The notes under the pieces were generated by a model that worked only from the letters and a program-made list of their open reading frames with translations, was not told the origin of the DNA and searched no databases. A stretch of 64,000 nucleotides of DNA, taken from Xanthomonas hydrangeae (GTDB taxonomy: Bacteria; Pseudomonadota; Gammaproteobacteria; Xanthomonadales; Xanthomonadaceae). Location: contig LR990730.1 in assembly GCA_905142475.1 (NCBI GenBank), positions 2,852,001 to 2,916,000 of the forward strand, written 5' to 3'. The position numbers and the translations under genes were made by a program. Positions 24,127-33,342 of the stretch are shown in pieces. The stretch's first letter is position 1; each line of letters starts with the position of its first letter.

Positions 24127-27075
24127 ATGCCCAACCTGTCTGCGCTGTTCGCCCGTCCTGCCGTGCGCAGTATTGCGCCATGGCCATGGCTCTGCCTGCT
24201 TGTGACCGGCCTGGCCAGTATCGCGAGCGTGCAGGCGCAGAGTTACAGCATCCGCGATTACGCCCAGGCCGATGGCCTGCAGGGCATGACCATCACCGGG
24301 CTGGTCGAGGATCGCCGCGGTGTGGTGTGGGTAGCCACCGAACTGGCGTTGCACCGGTTCGAGCGCGAGCGCTTCATTGCCGTCGGCCAGGATCAGGGCC
24401 TGGACGCGCGCTTTACCCGCGGCCTGACGCTGGATAGCGCCGGGCGCCTGTGGGTGGCCACCGCCAATGGCGTGTTCGTGCGCGACGGCGAGCAGTTCGT
24501 CCAGGTGCTGCGCGAGGGCAAGCGCATTCGCGCCGATGCCGGCAATGTGATCGCCGCCTACCGCGATGGGGTCGCGGTGATCAGCGCAGGGGCGCTGCTG
24601 GCGGTGACACCGGGCGCGGGCAAGCAATGGCAGGTGCAACCGCTGCCGCTGCGTACGCCCGATGGAATCCTCCAGCCATCGGGCAGCACCCTGCTGGCCG
24701 ATGGGCAGTTTCTGTGGGCGTCGTGCGGCGCTGGCGTCTGCCGGTTAGATGCAGCCGGCAAGGTGGTCGAATCCCTCTCCGAAGCCGATGGCGTGCCAGC
24801 GCGCCGCTGGCGGGTCATCTTTCGCGAACGCGGCGGTCGGCTGTGGCTGCGTGGCGGCGGCGCCATCGTGTCGCGCGAGCCGGGCGCACGCCGCTTCCAA
24901 ACCCATCCGGCCAGTGCACACAGCAGCTTCAGCACCATGTCCGGTGCCACCACCATGGTGGAGGATGCGCGCGGGCGCATGCTGACCCGTTCCGATCATG
25001 GCCTGGTGCGCTGGGACGGCACCCATTGGCACGACATCGGCCCCGACCAGGGCCTGCAGCTGGATGCCATGGTCGGCCCACTGCTGTTGCAGAGCAACGG
25101 CACCTTGTGGATCGGCACGCGTGGGCTTGGGGTGCAACGCCTGCTCGGCTACGGCAGCATCGAGCATCTGACCGAGCCGCAAGGCATGCCATCGGCGCCG
25201 ACCTGGGCGATGCAGCGCCTGCCCAACGGCATGCTGGCGGTTGGTGCAGATGGCGGCGCCGCCCTGCTGCCCCGGCATGCCCAGCGCGCCCAGCCGTGGT
25301 TGCTGGAAAACGGCAAGCCGTTGTCGCAAACGCTCAGCCTTGCGGTGGCACCGGATGGCGCGGCCTGGGTGTCGTACTTTTCCGGCGCCATTGCCCGGCG
25401 CGATCCGCACACCGGGCTGACCCGCGTGGTGATGGACATGCCCAGGCCGGGCTACAAGCTGTTGTTCGACAACGCCGGTTCGGTCTGGATCTCGACCCCG
25501 CGCGGGCTGGCACGCGGTCAGACCACCCCGCCCTATGCGCTGAACTTCGAGCCGGCACTGCAAGGCAAGTTTGTCGGCGACATCGATGTCGACCGCCAGG
25601 GGCGACTGTGGGCGGCGACCAGCGACGGGCTGTATCGCCGCGAGGGCGCGCAGTGGGTGCGCGTGCCGGTGCGCGGCTCGCTGCCCAGCCAGGACATGTT
25701 TCAGATCGATTTCGCACCGGACGGGGAAATCTGGCTGTCGCTACGCGAGGCCGGGCTCTGGCACGGTCGCCTGCAGGCCGACGGCGGTGTGTCGGTGCAG
25801 ACGGTCGACGACCCGCTGATCTCCAAGGTGATGCCCTTCATCCTGCGCCACGACCGCAAGGGCCGGCTGTGGGTCGGCAGCAGCCAGGGGCTGGATCTGT
25901 ATCAGCAAGGCCGCTGGTCGCGCATCACGCGCAGCGAGGGTCTGCTGTGGGACGACCTGTCGTCCAACGCGTTTCTGGAAGACGACGACGGCAGCCTGTG
26001 GATCGGCAGCAGCCGCGGGCTGAGCCACTTGCTCGACCCGCAGCGGTTGTTTGCCGCACAACCGCTGCAGGTGGAGATCGCGCACGTGCGGCGCGGCACC
26101 GAGACGGTACGCGCCGGGGCGGCGCTGGAGTGGTCCGACATTCCGCTGGATATCGATCTGGCCACGCCCGGCGTGGAAGGCGGCGCCGACCGGATCAGCT
26201 TCCGCTACCGGGTGGAAGGCCATCAGGCGCGCTGGACCACCACCTCGCTCAGCCACCTGACCTATCCGCTGCTGCCGCCCGGCACCTACACGCTGGAAGT
26301 GCAGGTGCTGGACGCCTATCAACGCAGTAGCAGCCCGATCACGCGCTTTCGTTTTGTGCTGCATCCGCCGTGGTGGCGTGGCATTCCCGCATTGATCGGC
26401 TACGTGCTGCTGGGCATCGCAGCCGTGGTCGTGCTGCTGCGCTGGCGCACGCGCAAACTGCTGCGGCGCAAACGCGAGCTGGAGCAACTGGTGGCCGAAC
26501 GCACCGCCGAGCTGGAGCAGGACAAGCGCGAGCTGGAAGTCGCGCGCGCCGAACTGGCGCTCAAGGCCACCCACGACGAGCTGACCGGCCTGCTCAATCG
26601 CGCCGGCATCTTGCACGCGCTGCGCGGCATGCTGGCGCGTGCCACGGTCCAGGCGCAGCCGTTGGCGGTGGTGCTGATCGATCTGGATCACTTCAAGCTG
26701 GTCAACGACCAACACGGCCATCTGGCCGGCGATGCGGTGCTGGCCGAGGTCGGCCGGCGCCTGGATACGTTGGTGCGCGGCGACGACCGGATCGGACGCT
26801 ACGGTGGCGAGGAATTGCTGGCGTTGCTGCCCGATCTGAATCCCGACTCCACGCATCGCTTGCAGGCCTTGCATCGCGGCATCTGCGGCGATTACCCGAT
26901 CGACGGCAGCGTGCTGGCGGTGACCTGCTCGATCGGCGTGGCCTGGTTTCAGCCGGGCGAAACCCTGGAACAGTTGCTGGCGCGCGCGGACGCGGCGCTG
27001 TATCGCGCCAAACGCAGTGGACGCAATCGCATCGACTACGACCACACCGCGCCGGAGCACGCCCCCGACAGTTGA
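24127..27075 (+). CDS. diguanylate cyclase with periplasmic two-component-regulator-type propeller (Reg_prop/Y_Y_Y-GGDEF)
   Basis: This 982-residue protein has a signal peptide ending near residue 36 (SVQAQ). A periplasmic beta-propeller made of Reg_prop repeats (motifs such as LWVATANGVF, LWIGTRGLGVQRL, LWIGSSRGLSHL) spans about 45-640. A Y_Y_Y domain (about 650-745), a membrane helix (about 755-775), a coiled coil and a GGDEF domain follow. The active loop is GGEEL at about residue 893, and RGDD five residues upstream fits the inhibitory I-site. It should make c-di-GMP in response to a periplasmic ligand. I start it at ATG 24127; a TTG at 24106 is less likely. Confidence 0.88.
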   Translation: MPNLSALFARPAVRSIAPWPWLCLLVTGLASIASVQAQSYSIRDYAQADGLQGMTITGLVEDRRGVVWVATELALHRFERERFIAVGQDQGLDARFTRGLTLDSAGRLWVATANGVFVRDGEQFVQVLREGKRIRADAGNVIAAYRDGVAVISAGALLAVTPGAGKQWQVQPLPLRTPDGILQPSGSTLLADGQFLWASCGAGVCRLDAAGKVVESLSEADGVPARRWRVIFRERGGRLWLRGGGAIVSREPGARRFQTHPASAHSSFSTMSGATTMVEDARGRMLTRSDHGLVRWDGTHWHDIGPDQGLQLDAMVGPLLLQSNGTLWIGTRGLGVQRLLGYGSIEHLTEPQGMPSAPTWAMQRLPNGMLAVGADGGAALLPRHAQRAQPWLLENGKPLSQTLSLAVAPDGAAWVSYFSGAIARRDPHTGLTRVVMDMPRPGYKLLFDNAGSVWISTPRGLARGQTTPPYALNFEPALQGKFVGDIDVDRQGRLWAATSDGLYRREGAQWVRVPVRGSLPSQDMFQIDFAPDGEIWLSLREAGLWHGRLQADGGVSVQTVDDPLISKVMPFILRHDRKGRLWVGSSQGLDLYQQGRWSRITRSEGLLWDDLSSNAFLEDDDGSLWIGSSRGLSHLLDPQRLFAAQPLQVEIAHVRRGTETVRAGAALEWSDIPLDIDLATPGVEGGADRISFRYRVEGHQARWTTTSLSHLTYPLLPPGTYTLEVQVLDAYQRSSSPITRFRFVLHPPWWRGIPALIGYVLLGIAAVVVLLRWRTRKLLRRKRELEQLVAERTAELEQDKRELEVARAELALKATHDELTGLLNRAGILHALRGMLARATVQAQPLAVVLIDLDHFKLVNDQHGHLAGDAVLAEVGRRLDTLVRGDDRIGRYGGEELLALLPDLNPDSTHRLQALHRGICGDYPIDGSVLAVTCSIGVAWFQPGETLEQLLARADAALYRAKRSGRNRIDYDHTAPEHAPDS

Positions 27076-27236
27076 GCGTTAGCGCCGAAGCGCCTTGAAA
27101 TACATCGAAAGCGGCGTTCCAGTGAACGCACAACTCGATCCAACTGCGCTGCCGGCAAACCGGTACCAGCGCCTGTCGAGCTCGCATGCAATCGACTGCC
27201 GGGGCGGCAATCACGCCATCGTGTTGCTGCGCGTAT

Positions 27237-27264
27237 TAAAGAAACACACGTGAACAGCCGTTAG
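27237..27264 (+). promoter_or_regulatory. candidate sigma-28 promoter for the second GGDEF gene
   Basis: TAAA is followed after 16 bases (one more than the ideal 15) by GCCGTTAG, the same -10 octamer as in front of the STAS gene at 56131. Predicted start near 27271 lies 27 bp before the ATG. Confidence 0.5.
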
Positions 27265-27297
27265 TCGGTTTACTGCGGCCTACTATGGGGGCCGCCC

Positions 27298-30288
27298 ATG
27301 GCAAGCGTGAGACACCCGCGCAAGGCGCGGACCACACCTGCCGACGCGTGGGAGAGTGCAACGCTCGTGGGGTGTGAGTACCGCCAGTGGAGGTCGTCGA
27401 ACCGGCGCGCGCCGTTTGCCGCGGTGCTGCTGCTGGCGTTGCTGTCGTTGGCCGATCTGGCCGGCGCGCAGAGCGCGAGCATTCGCCGCTACGCCCATGA
27501 CCAGGGCCTGCTCGGGCTGGCCGGTACCTGCCTGCTGCAGACCCGCGCCACGTTGCTGTGGGTGTGCACCGAAAGCGGCCTGTATCGCTTCAATGGGCGC
27601 AGCTTTCAGCAGGTGGTGCTGGATGGCCTGCGCAACGAATCGATCAGCTCGATGACCGAAACCGCCGACGGTACGTTGTGGGTGGCCGGCTTCCAGACGC
27701 TGTTCGTCGGCAACGAACACGGCTTCCGCAGACTGGCGCCGTACGAGGCCGAGCATCTGCAGGAAGGCATGCTGCTGGCCAGTCCGCCGTGGGGCACGGT
27801 GCTGGCAAACGGCGGCACGCTGGAGCGGCTGAGTGCACGCAGCAACGGCCGCTGGCATAGCGAGCCGCTGCTGGATACCGCCACCCGCGTGCGCGTGCCC
27901 GAGTTATCCAAGGTGTTGAGCCTGTCGGTGGATGGCGACACCTTGTGGGCCGGCTGTGCCAAGCGGCTATGCGCCATCGATGCGCAGCGCAAGGTGCAGG
28001 TGTACGGGCCCGAGCAAGGCGTGCCGGAAGATCGCTGGTACAGCGTGCTGCGCGACCACGACGGCGCATTGTGGGTACGTGGCACCGGCACCCTGCTCTA
28101 CCGCGCACCGGGCGCGGCCACCTTCAGCGTGCGGCCGCTGCCGTTGCTGGATGGCAGCACCGTCGGGCAGCAGGCGCCGCTGGTGCTCGACCGCGAGGGA
28201 CGTGTGCTGGTGCGCCGCAACGACGGACTGGTGCGCTGGGAAAACGGCCAGTGGCGCAGTTTCGGCACCGAAAACGGGCTGCCGCCGGGCAGCAGCGATG
28301 CCATCGTGGTGGACCGCGACGGCGATATCTGGATGACCGTGGACGGCGAAGGCCTGGTGCGCTGGGCCGGCTACGAGTGGATCGAGAACTGGGACGCCTC
28401 GCAAGGCATGCCGGTGGCGCCGACCTGGTCGATCGCCCGCGATGCGCAGGGCGCGCTGCTGGTCGGCAACGAACATGGCGTGGGCCGCCAGGCCAACCCC
28501 AACGCACGCTTCGTGCCCGCGCTGCTCGCCTCCGGCATTCAGGTGGTGGGTATGGCGCGCAGCGCCGACGGCAGCCTGTGGACGTTGAACTCGGCCGGCT
28601 TCGTGCGCCGCAACTGGCCGGATGGGCGCAGCGCCGAGGTCGCCAAACTTCCGCGTACCGGGCGGCGTCTGATCATCGACCGCCAGGGCCGGCTGTGGGT
28701 GCTCACTGCCGGTGGCCTGTTTGCGCTCGAACGGCCGCTGGACGGCGGCACGCTGCAGATGGTCAGCCAGATGCCGGCCATCGCCTACACCGATATCCAG
28801 CAGACTGCCGACGGCACGTTGTGGGTCTCCAGCGCCAATGGCCTGTTCCGGCTGCAGGGCGCGCACTGGTCGAAGGTGAAGGTAAAGGTCAATGGCGGCG
28901 CCTCCGACCCGTGGATCAGCAAATTCCATATCAGCGACAGCGGCGAAGTGTGGCTGGCGTTCTATCGCGCCGGGCTATGGCACGGCCTGTTGCTGGACGA
29001 AGAAGTGGATCTGCAGGCGGTCAGCGATGAAGCGCTCGCCGACGTCAGCGTGTACCTGTTGCGCGGCGACAGCGTCGGCCGGGTCTGGGTGGGTCACGCA
29101 CGCGGCGTGGAGGTCTACGACGGCGAGCATTGGGCGCATCTGTCGCAGTCGCAGGGGCTGTTGTGGGACGACGTGTCCGAAGCGGCGTTTGCCGAAGATC
29201 CCGATGGCTCGGTGTGGATCGGCACCGCGCGCGGGGTGAGCCATCTGCGCGACCCGGCGCGCCTGTTCGACCAGCGCCAGCCCAGCGTGCGTATCGACAG
29301 CGTCAGCCGCGGTGGGGTGCCGGTGCAGCGCGGTCAGTTGCTCGGCTGGAGCGACAGACCATTGCATATCGAGCTGTCCAGCATGGAGGTCTACGACGAT
29401 CCCAGCCGGCTCACGGTGCGCTATCGCCTGCTCGGTCTGCACAACGAATGGATCCAGAGCGACACGCTGTCGATCGACCAACCGCCGCTGCCGTCCGGGC
29501 ATTTCCGCCTGCAGGTGCAGCTGCTGGACCGCTACCGACGCACCACCTCGCCGATCGCCGACCTGCCGTTCGCGGTGGCACCGCTGTGGTGGCGCAGCCC
29601 GCCGGCAATCGCGCTGTATCTGCTGATCGGCGGCGCCCTGCTGGCCGGTTTGTGGCGCTGGCGGCACCGTCATCTGGTCGCGCGCGAGCGCATGCTCGCC
29701 GAGCTGGTCGCCGAGCGCACCTATCAGCTGGAGCGCGAAAAACGCGAGCTGGAAAGCGCCCGCGCGGCGCTGGCACTGAAGGCCAGCCACGACGCGCTGA
29801 CCGGCCTGCTCAATCGCTCCGGCGTGCTCGAGGCGATGGCCGAAGAACTGCAGGCCTGCGCCCACGGTGCGCATCCGTTGGCGGTGGTGCTGATCGACCT
29901 GGACCACTTCAAGCTGGTCAACGACGAACATGGGCATCTGGTCGGCGATGCGGTGCTGGCCAAGGTCGGCGCGCGGCTGACCGCCTGCCTGCGCGATTCG
30001 GACCGCGTGGGCCGTTACGGCGGCGAAGAGTTGCTGCTGTTGCTGCCGGGCATGTCGCAACACAGCCAGCACCGGCTGCGCGCCATCCACGAAAAACTCA
30101 GCGTGGCCCCGTACGAAGTGGGCGCCGCCCGCCCGCTACCGGTGACCTGTTCGGTCGGTGTGGCCTGGTTCCGGATCGGCGACACGGCGGCCACGCTGCT
30201 GGCGCGCGCCGACGAGGCGCTGTACCGGGCCAAGCGGCACGGACGCAATCGCATCGAACCGGAGGAGCCTGCGTCGTCGGTGGCATGA
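27298..30288 (+). CDS. diguanylate cyclase with periplasmic propeller, paralogue of the preceding gene
   Basis: This 996-residue protein has the same layout as its neighbour. An N-terminal extension of about 38 residues precedes the hydrophobic export segment (APFAAVLLLALLSLADLAGA). The propeller repeats (LWVCTESGLYRF, LWVSSANGLFRL, VWIGTARGVSHL) and a Y_Y_Y domain follow. A membrane helix lies at about 766-786, then a coiled coil. The GGDEF domain carries GGEEL (about residue 907) and I-site RDSD. The start at 27298 has GGGGG upstream. The C-terminal 230 residues are very similar to the neighbour, while the sensor is more diverged, so the two may sense different ligands. Confidence 0.86.
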   Translation: MASVRHPRKARTTPADAWESATLVGCEYRQWRSSNRRAPFAAVLLLALLSLADLAGAQSASIRRYAHDQGLLGLAGTCLLQTRATLLWVCTESGLYRFNGRSFQQVVLDGLRNESISSMTETADGTLWVAGFQTLFVGNEHGFRRLAPYEAEHLQEGMLLASPPWGTVLANGGTLERLSARSNGRWHSEPLLDTATRVRVPELSKVLSLSVDGDTLWAGCAKRLCAIDAQRKVQVYGPEQGVPEDRWYSVLRDHDGALWVRGTGTLLYRAPGAATFSVRPLPLLDGSTVGQQAPLVLDREGRVLVRRNDGLVRWENGQWRSFGTENGLPPGSSDAIVVDRDGDIWMTVDGEGLVRWAGYEWIENWDASQGMPVAPTWSIARDAQGALLVGNEHGVGRQANPNARFVPALLASGIQVVGMARSADGSLWTLNSAGFVRRNWPDGRSAEVAKLPRTGRRLIIDRQGRLWVLTAGGLFALERPLDGGTLQMVSQMPAIAYTDIQQTADGTLWVSSANGLFRLQGAHWSKVKVKVNGGASDPWISKFHISDSGEVWLAFYRAGLWHGLLLDEEVDLQAVSDEALADVSVYLLRGDSVGRVWVGHARGVEVYDGEHWAHLSQSQGLLWDDVSEAAFAEDPDGSVWIGTARGVSHLRDPARLFDQRQPSVRIDSVSRGGVPVQRGQLLGWSDRPLHIELSSMEVYDDPSRLTVRYRLLGLHNEWIQSDTLSIDQPPLPSGHFRLQVQLLDRYRRTTSPIADLPFAVAPLWWRSPPAIALYLLIGGALLAGLWRWRHRHLVARERMLAELVAERTYQLEREKRELESARAALALKASHDALTGLLNRSGVLEAMAEELQACAHGAHPLAVVLIDLDHFKLVNDEHGHLVGDAVLAKVGARLTACLRDSDRVGRYGGEELLLLLPGMSQHSQHRLRAIHEKLSVAPYEVGAARPLPVTCSVGVAWFRIGDTAATLLARADEALYRAKRHGRNRIEPEEPASSVA

Positions 30289-31925
30289 GCAGTCACTCCC
30301 ACCACCCCAGTGCCGCGAACGGCTGCCGGGCCGATGTGCGCGGTATGCCGCAACCGCCGTGCATGCGTGCGCACTGCATCCCAGCCGACGGCAAGGCTGC
30401 CGCGCATCTCGCGCCAGCGAGTCTCTGCGTCGCCACAACCGGCGCACAGTTGCCGTTGTCATGGCTGACCGCAGTAGTGGTGGTGGTGACGCTGGCCTTG
30501 CTGGTGTTGGCGCTGGTGATCTCGGTGCTGTCGCGGCGCTTCCAGCAGCGCACCGATGTGCTGGCGCAATCGCTGGCGCAGGCCAATGCCGAGCTGGTGC
30601 TGGCCGCGCTGCACGACCCGCTCACCCGCCTGCCCAACCGCGTGCTGCTGCACGAACACGTGCTGCAGAGCATCGACCGCGCCCAGCGCGACGGGCAGCG
30701 CTTTGCGGTGATGCTGATCAATCTGGATGGCTTCAAGGCGGTCAACGACGGCTACGGGCATCAGTTCGGCGACCAGCTGCTGGTGGCGGTGGCCGGGCGT
30801 ATGAGCGCGCACCGCCGCGCCAACGGCAGCCTGGCGCGGCTGGGCGCCGACGAGTTCGCGCTGGTGTCCGACATCGCCGACCCCGAGGACGCCGCCGCGG
30901 TCGCCGCGCATCTGCTGCAGGCGCTGGCGGTGCCATTCCTGGTCGGCGACCAGGAGCTGCGCCTGAGCAGCAGCGTCGGCATTGCGCTATATCCCGAAGA
31001 CGCCGGACCGGACGACGCCGGCAGCGAGCATCAACTGATGACCCATGCCGATGCGGCGATGCGCCACGCCAAACAGGCCGGGCGCAACCGCTACAGCTTC
31101 TTCGAGCGTTCGATGACCGGCACCACCCGCGAGCGCCTGCGGCTGCTGCAGGACCTGCCGCGCGCGCTGGAGTTGGGCCAGTTCGTGCTGCATTACCAAC
31201 CCAAATACTGCACCGAGGATGGCCGCCCGATCGGCGCCGAGGCGCTGATCCGCTGGCAGCATCCCGAACGCGGCCTGGTGCCGCCGGACAGCTTCATCCC
31301 GCTGGCCGAACGCAGCGGCATGATCGGCCCGCTCGGCAGCTGGGTGCTGCAGCAGGCCTGCCGGCAGATGCGCGCCTGGCGCGAGGCCGGGCATGGCGAC
31401 TGGCGGGTGGCGGTGAACCTCTCGGCCACGCAGTTGGCCTCGCCCAGCCTGCTGGACGAAGTAGCCACCACCCTGGCCGAGCATATGATTCCGCCCGGCC
31501 AGCTCACCCTGGAAATCACCGAAACCATGGCCATGCGCGATGCCGATGCCTGCCTGCGCACGCTCGGCCAGCTCAACGCGCTGGGCGTGCGCATCGCCAT
31601 CGACGATTTCGGCACCGGCTATTCCAACCTGCTCTACCTGCGCAAGCTGCCCGCGCACGAACTCAAGATCGATCGCAGCTTCGTGCAGGCGATGGACACC
31701 TGCCCCGAAGACATCGCCATCGTCGCGGCCGTCGTGGCGCTGGCCCACACCATGCGCCTGCAGGTAGTGGCCGAGGGCGTGGAGACCGCCGCCCAGCGCA
31801 ACACCCTGGAACGGCTGGGCTGCGACCAGCTGCAGGGCTATCTGCTGGGCCGGCCGATGGACGCAGAGCGCTTTATCGCCACGGTGGTCGCCCAGCGCGA
31901 TGGCGTGCGCCGCCAGGCCAGCTGA
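30285..31925 (+). CDS. membrane GGDEF-EAL protein, probable c-di-GMP phosphodiesterase
   Basis: This 546-residue protein starts at ATG 30285, overlapping the upstream stop as ATGA. A membrane helix lies at about 59-83 (WLTAVVVVVTLALLVLALVI). The GGDEF-like domain has GADEF at 187-191 in place of GG(D/E)EF, so cyclase activity is doubtful. The EAL domain looks complete: EALIRW at 319, VAVNLSATQL, TLEITE, DDFGTGYSNL, LKIDRSF and EGVET. The likely net role is degradation of c-di-GMP made by the two upstream cyclases, perhaps with the GADEF domain binding GTP as a regulator. Last gene before the flhB promoter. Confidence 0.88.
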   Translation: MSSHSHHPSAANGCRADVRGMPQPPCMRAHCIPADGKAAAHLAPASLCVATTGAQLPLSWLTAVVVVVTLALLVLALVISVLSRRFQQRTDVLAQSLAQANAELVLAALHDPLTRLPNRVLLHEHVLQSIDRAQRDGQRFAVMLINLDGFKAVNDGYGHQFGDQLLVAVAGRMSAHRRANGSLARLGADEFALVSDIADPEDAAAVAAHLLQALAVPFLVGDQELRLSSSVGIALYPEDAGPDDAGSEHQLMTHADAAMRHAKQAGRNRYSFFERSMTGTTRERLRLLQDLPRALELGQFVLHYQPKYCTEDGRPIGAEALIRWQHPERGLVPPDSFIPLAERSGMIGPLGSWVLQQACRQMRAWREAGHGDWRVAVNLSATQLASPSLLDEVATTLAEHMIPPGQLTLEITETMAMRDADACLRTLGQLNALGVRIAIDDFGTGYSNLLYLRKLPAHELKIDRSFVQAMDTCPEDIAIVAAVVALAHTMRLQVVAEGVETAAQRNTLERLGCDQLQGYLLGRPMDAERFIATVVAQRDGVRRQAS

Positions 31926-32100
31926 GCAAAAATCATCAAAAAACGACCGTAGACCGGCATCCACGCTCGACGACCCGCCAACCGAGCCGAGCACCAGCCT
32001 GCAGTTGGTCAGCCCTCGCGCCCGATTCCCGACCTGCGGCCTCCCCGCTAACCACCCAACTACAGGACCCCGCCAGCGGCTCCACGCGCGGCCGCTGCGT

Positions 32101-32151
32101 CCCGATTCCCCAATCCGAATCCCCAATCCCGATTCCCGACTCCCCAATCCC
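32101..32151 (+). repeat. short-unit array of CCCGATT / CCCCAAT type
   Basis: Imperfect units of 7-8 bases related to the array upstream of fliQ. It ends 12 bases before a sigma-54 promoter, as does the first array. Confidence 0.75.
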
Positions 32152-32163
32152 AGCCCCACCAAC

Positions 32164-32179
32164 TGGAACGCCGCTTGCA
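32164..32179 (+). promoter_or_regulatory. sigma-54 promoter for flhB-flhA
   Basis: TGGAACGCCGCTTGCA has GG and GC 10 bases apart. Predicted start near 32190 is 22 bp before the flhB ATG. Confidence 0.82.
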
Positions 32180-32211
32180 TGAGCCAGGGCTGACAAGTCA
32201 CCGGCACCTCC

Positions 32212-33342
32212 ATGTCCGAGTCCGAAGACGGCGGCGAACGCACAGAGCTTCCCACCGAAAAACGTCTGCGCGAAGCCCGCGAGCAGGGCAACATCCCGCA
32301 ATCGCGCGAGTTGTCCACCGCTGCGGTGTTCGGGGCCGGCGTGTTCGCGCTGATGGCCCTGGCGCGCGGCATCGGCGACGGCGCCAGCGTCTGGATGAAG
32401 ACCGCGCTCAGCCCTGACCCGAAGATGCGCGAAAACCCGATGGCGCTGTTCGGCCACTTCGGCGATCTATTGCTGCAACTGTTGTGGGTAATGGTGCCGC
32501 TGATCGGCATCTGCCTGGCCGCCGGCCTGGCCGGCCCGCTGTTGATGAGCGGACTGCATTTTTCCGCCAAGGCGATCATGCCCGACCTCACCAAGCTCAA
32601 CCCGGCCAACGGGATCAAGCGCATGTGGGGCAGCAACAGCCTGGCCGAGCTGGTCAAGTCGGTGCTGCGGCTGCTGTTCGTCGGACTGGCCGCCAGCCTG
32701 TGCATTTCCAAGGGCCTGCAAGGCCTGCGCTCGCTGGTGAACCAGCCGCTGGAACAGGCGGTGGGCAACGGCCTGGACTTCACCAAGAGCCTGCTGTTCT
32801 ACACCGCCGGCGCGCTGGTGCTGCTGGCCGCCATCGATGCGCCGTACCAGAAGTGGAACTGGCTGCGGAAGCTGAAGATGACCCGCGAAGAGATCAAGCG
32901 CGAGATGAAGGAAAGCGAGGGCAGCCCGGAGGTCAAGGGCCGCATCCGCCAGATGCAGATGCAGATGTCGCAGCGGCAGATGATGGAAGCGGTGCCCAAG
33001 GCCGACGTGGTGCTGATGAATCCGACCCACTACGCGGTGGCGCTCAAGTACGAGGGCGGCAAGATGCGCGCCCCGATCGTGGTGGCCAAGGGCGTGGACG
33101 AAATGGCCTTCCGCATCCGCGAAGCCTGCGAACAGCACCGCGTGGCGATCGTCACCGCCCCGCCTTTGGCACGCGCCTTGTATAGAGAAGCGCAAATCGG
33201 CAAGGAAATTCCCGTGAGACTCTACTCGGTCGTGGCCCAGGTGCTGTCCTACGTCTACCAGCTGCGTGGCTGGAACGGCGGCCCGATGCCGGAATTGCCG
33301 TCGCTGGACGTGGATGAGTTCGGCAAGGGAGCCGGCGCATGA
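32212..33342 (+). CDS. flhB: flagellar export protein FlhB
   Basis: This 376-residue export-gate protein has four membrane segments (about 32-330 bp into the gene onward) and a cytoplasmic domain with the self-cleaving motif N270-P271-T272-H273. Cleavage after Asn270 allows the switch from rod/hook to filament substrates. The N-terminal SEDGGERTELPTEKRLREAR is the usual FlhB opening. It overlaps flhA by ATGA. Confidence 0.95.
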   Translation: MSESEDGGERTELPTEKRLREAREQGNIPQSRELSTAAVFGAGVFALMALARGIGDGASVWMKTALSPDPKMRENPMALFGHFGDLLLQLLWVMVPLIGICLAAGLAGPLLMSGLHFSAKAIMPDLTKLNPANGIKRMWGSNSLAELVKSVLRLLFVGLAASLCISKGLQGLRSLVNQPLEQAVGNGLDFTKSLLFYTAGALVLLAAIDAPYQKWNWLRKLKMTREEIKREMKESEGSPEVKGRIRQMQMQMSQRQMMEAVPKADVVLMNPTHYAVALKYEGGKMRAPIVVAKGVDEMAFRIREACEQHRVAIVTAPPLARALYREAQIGKEIPVRLYSVVAQVLSYVYQLRGWNGGPMPELPSLDVDEFGKGAGA

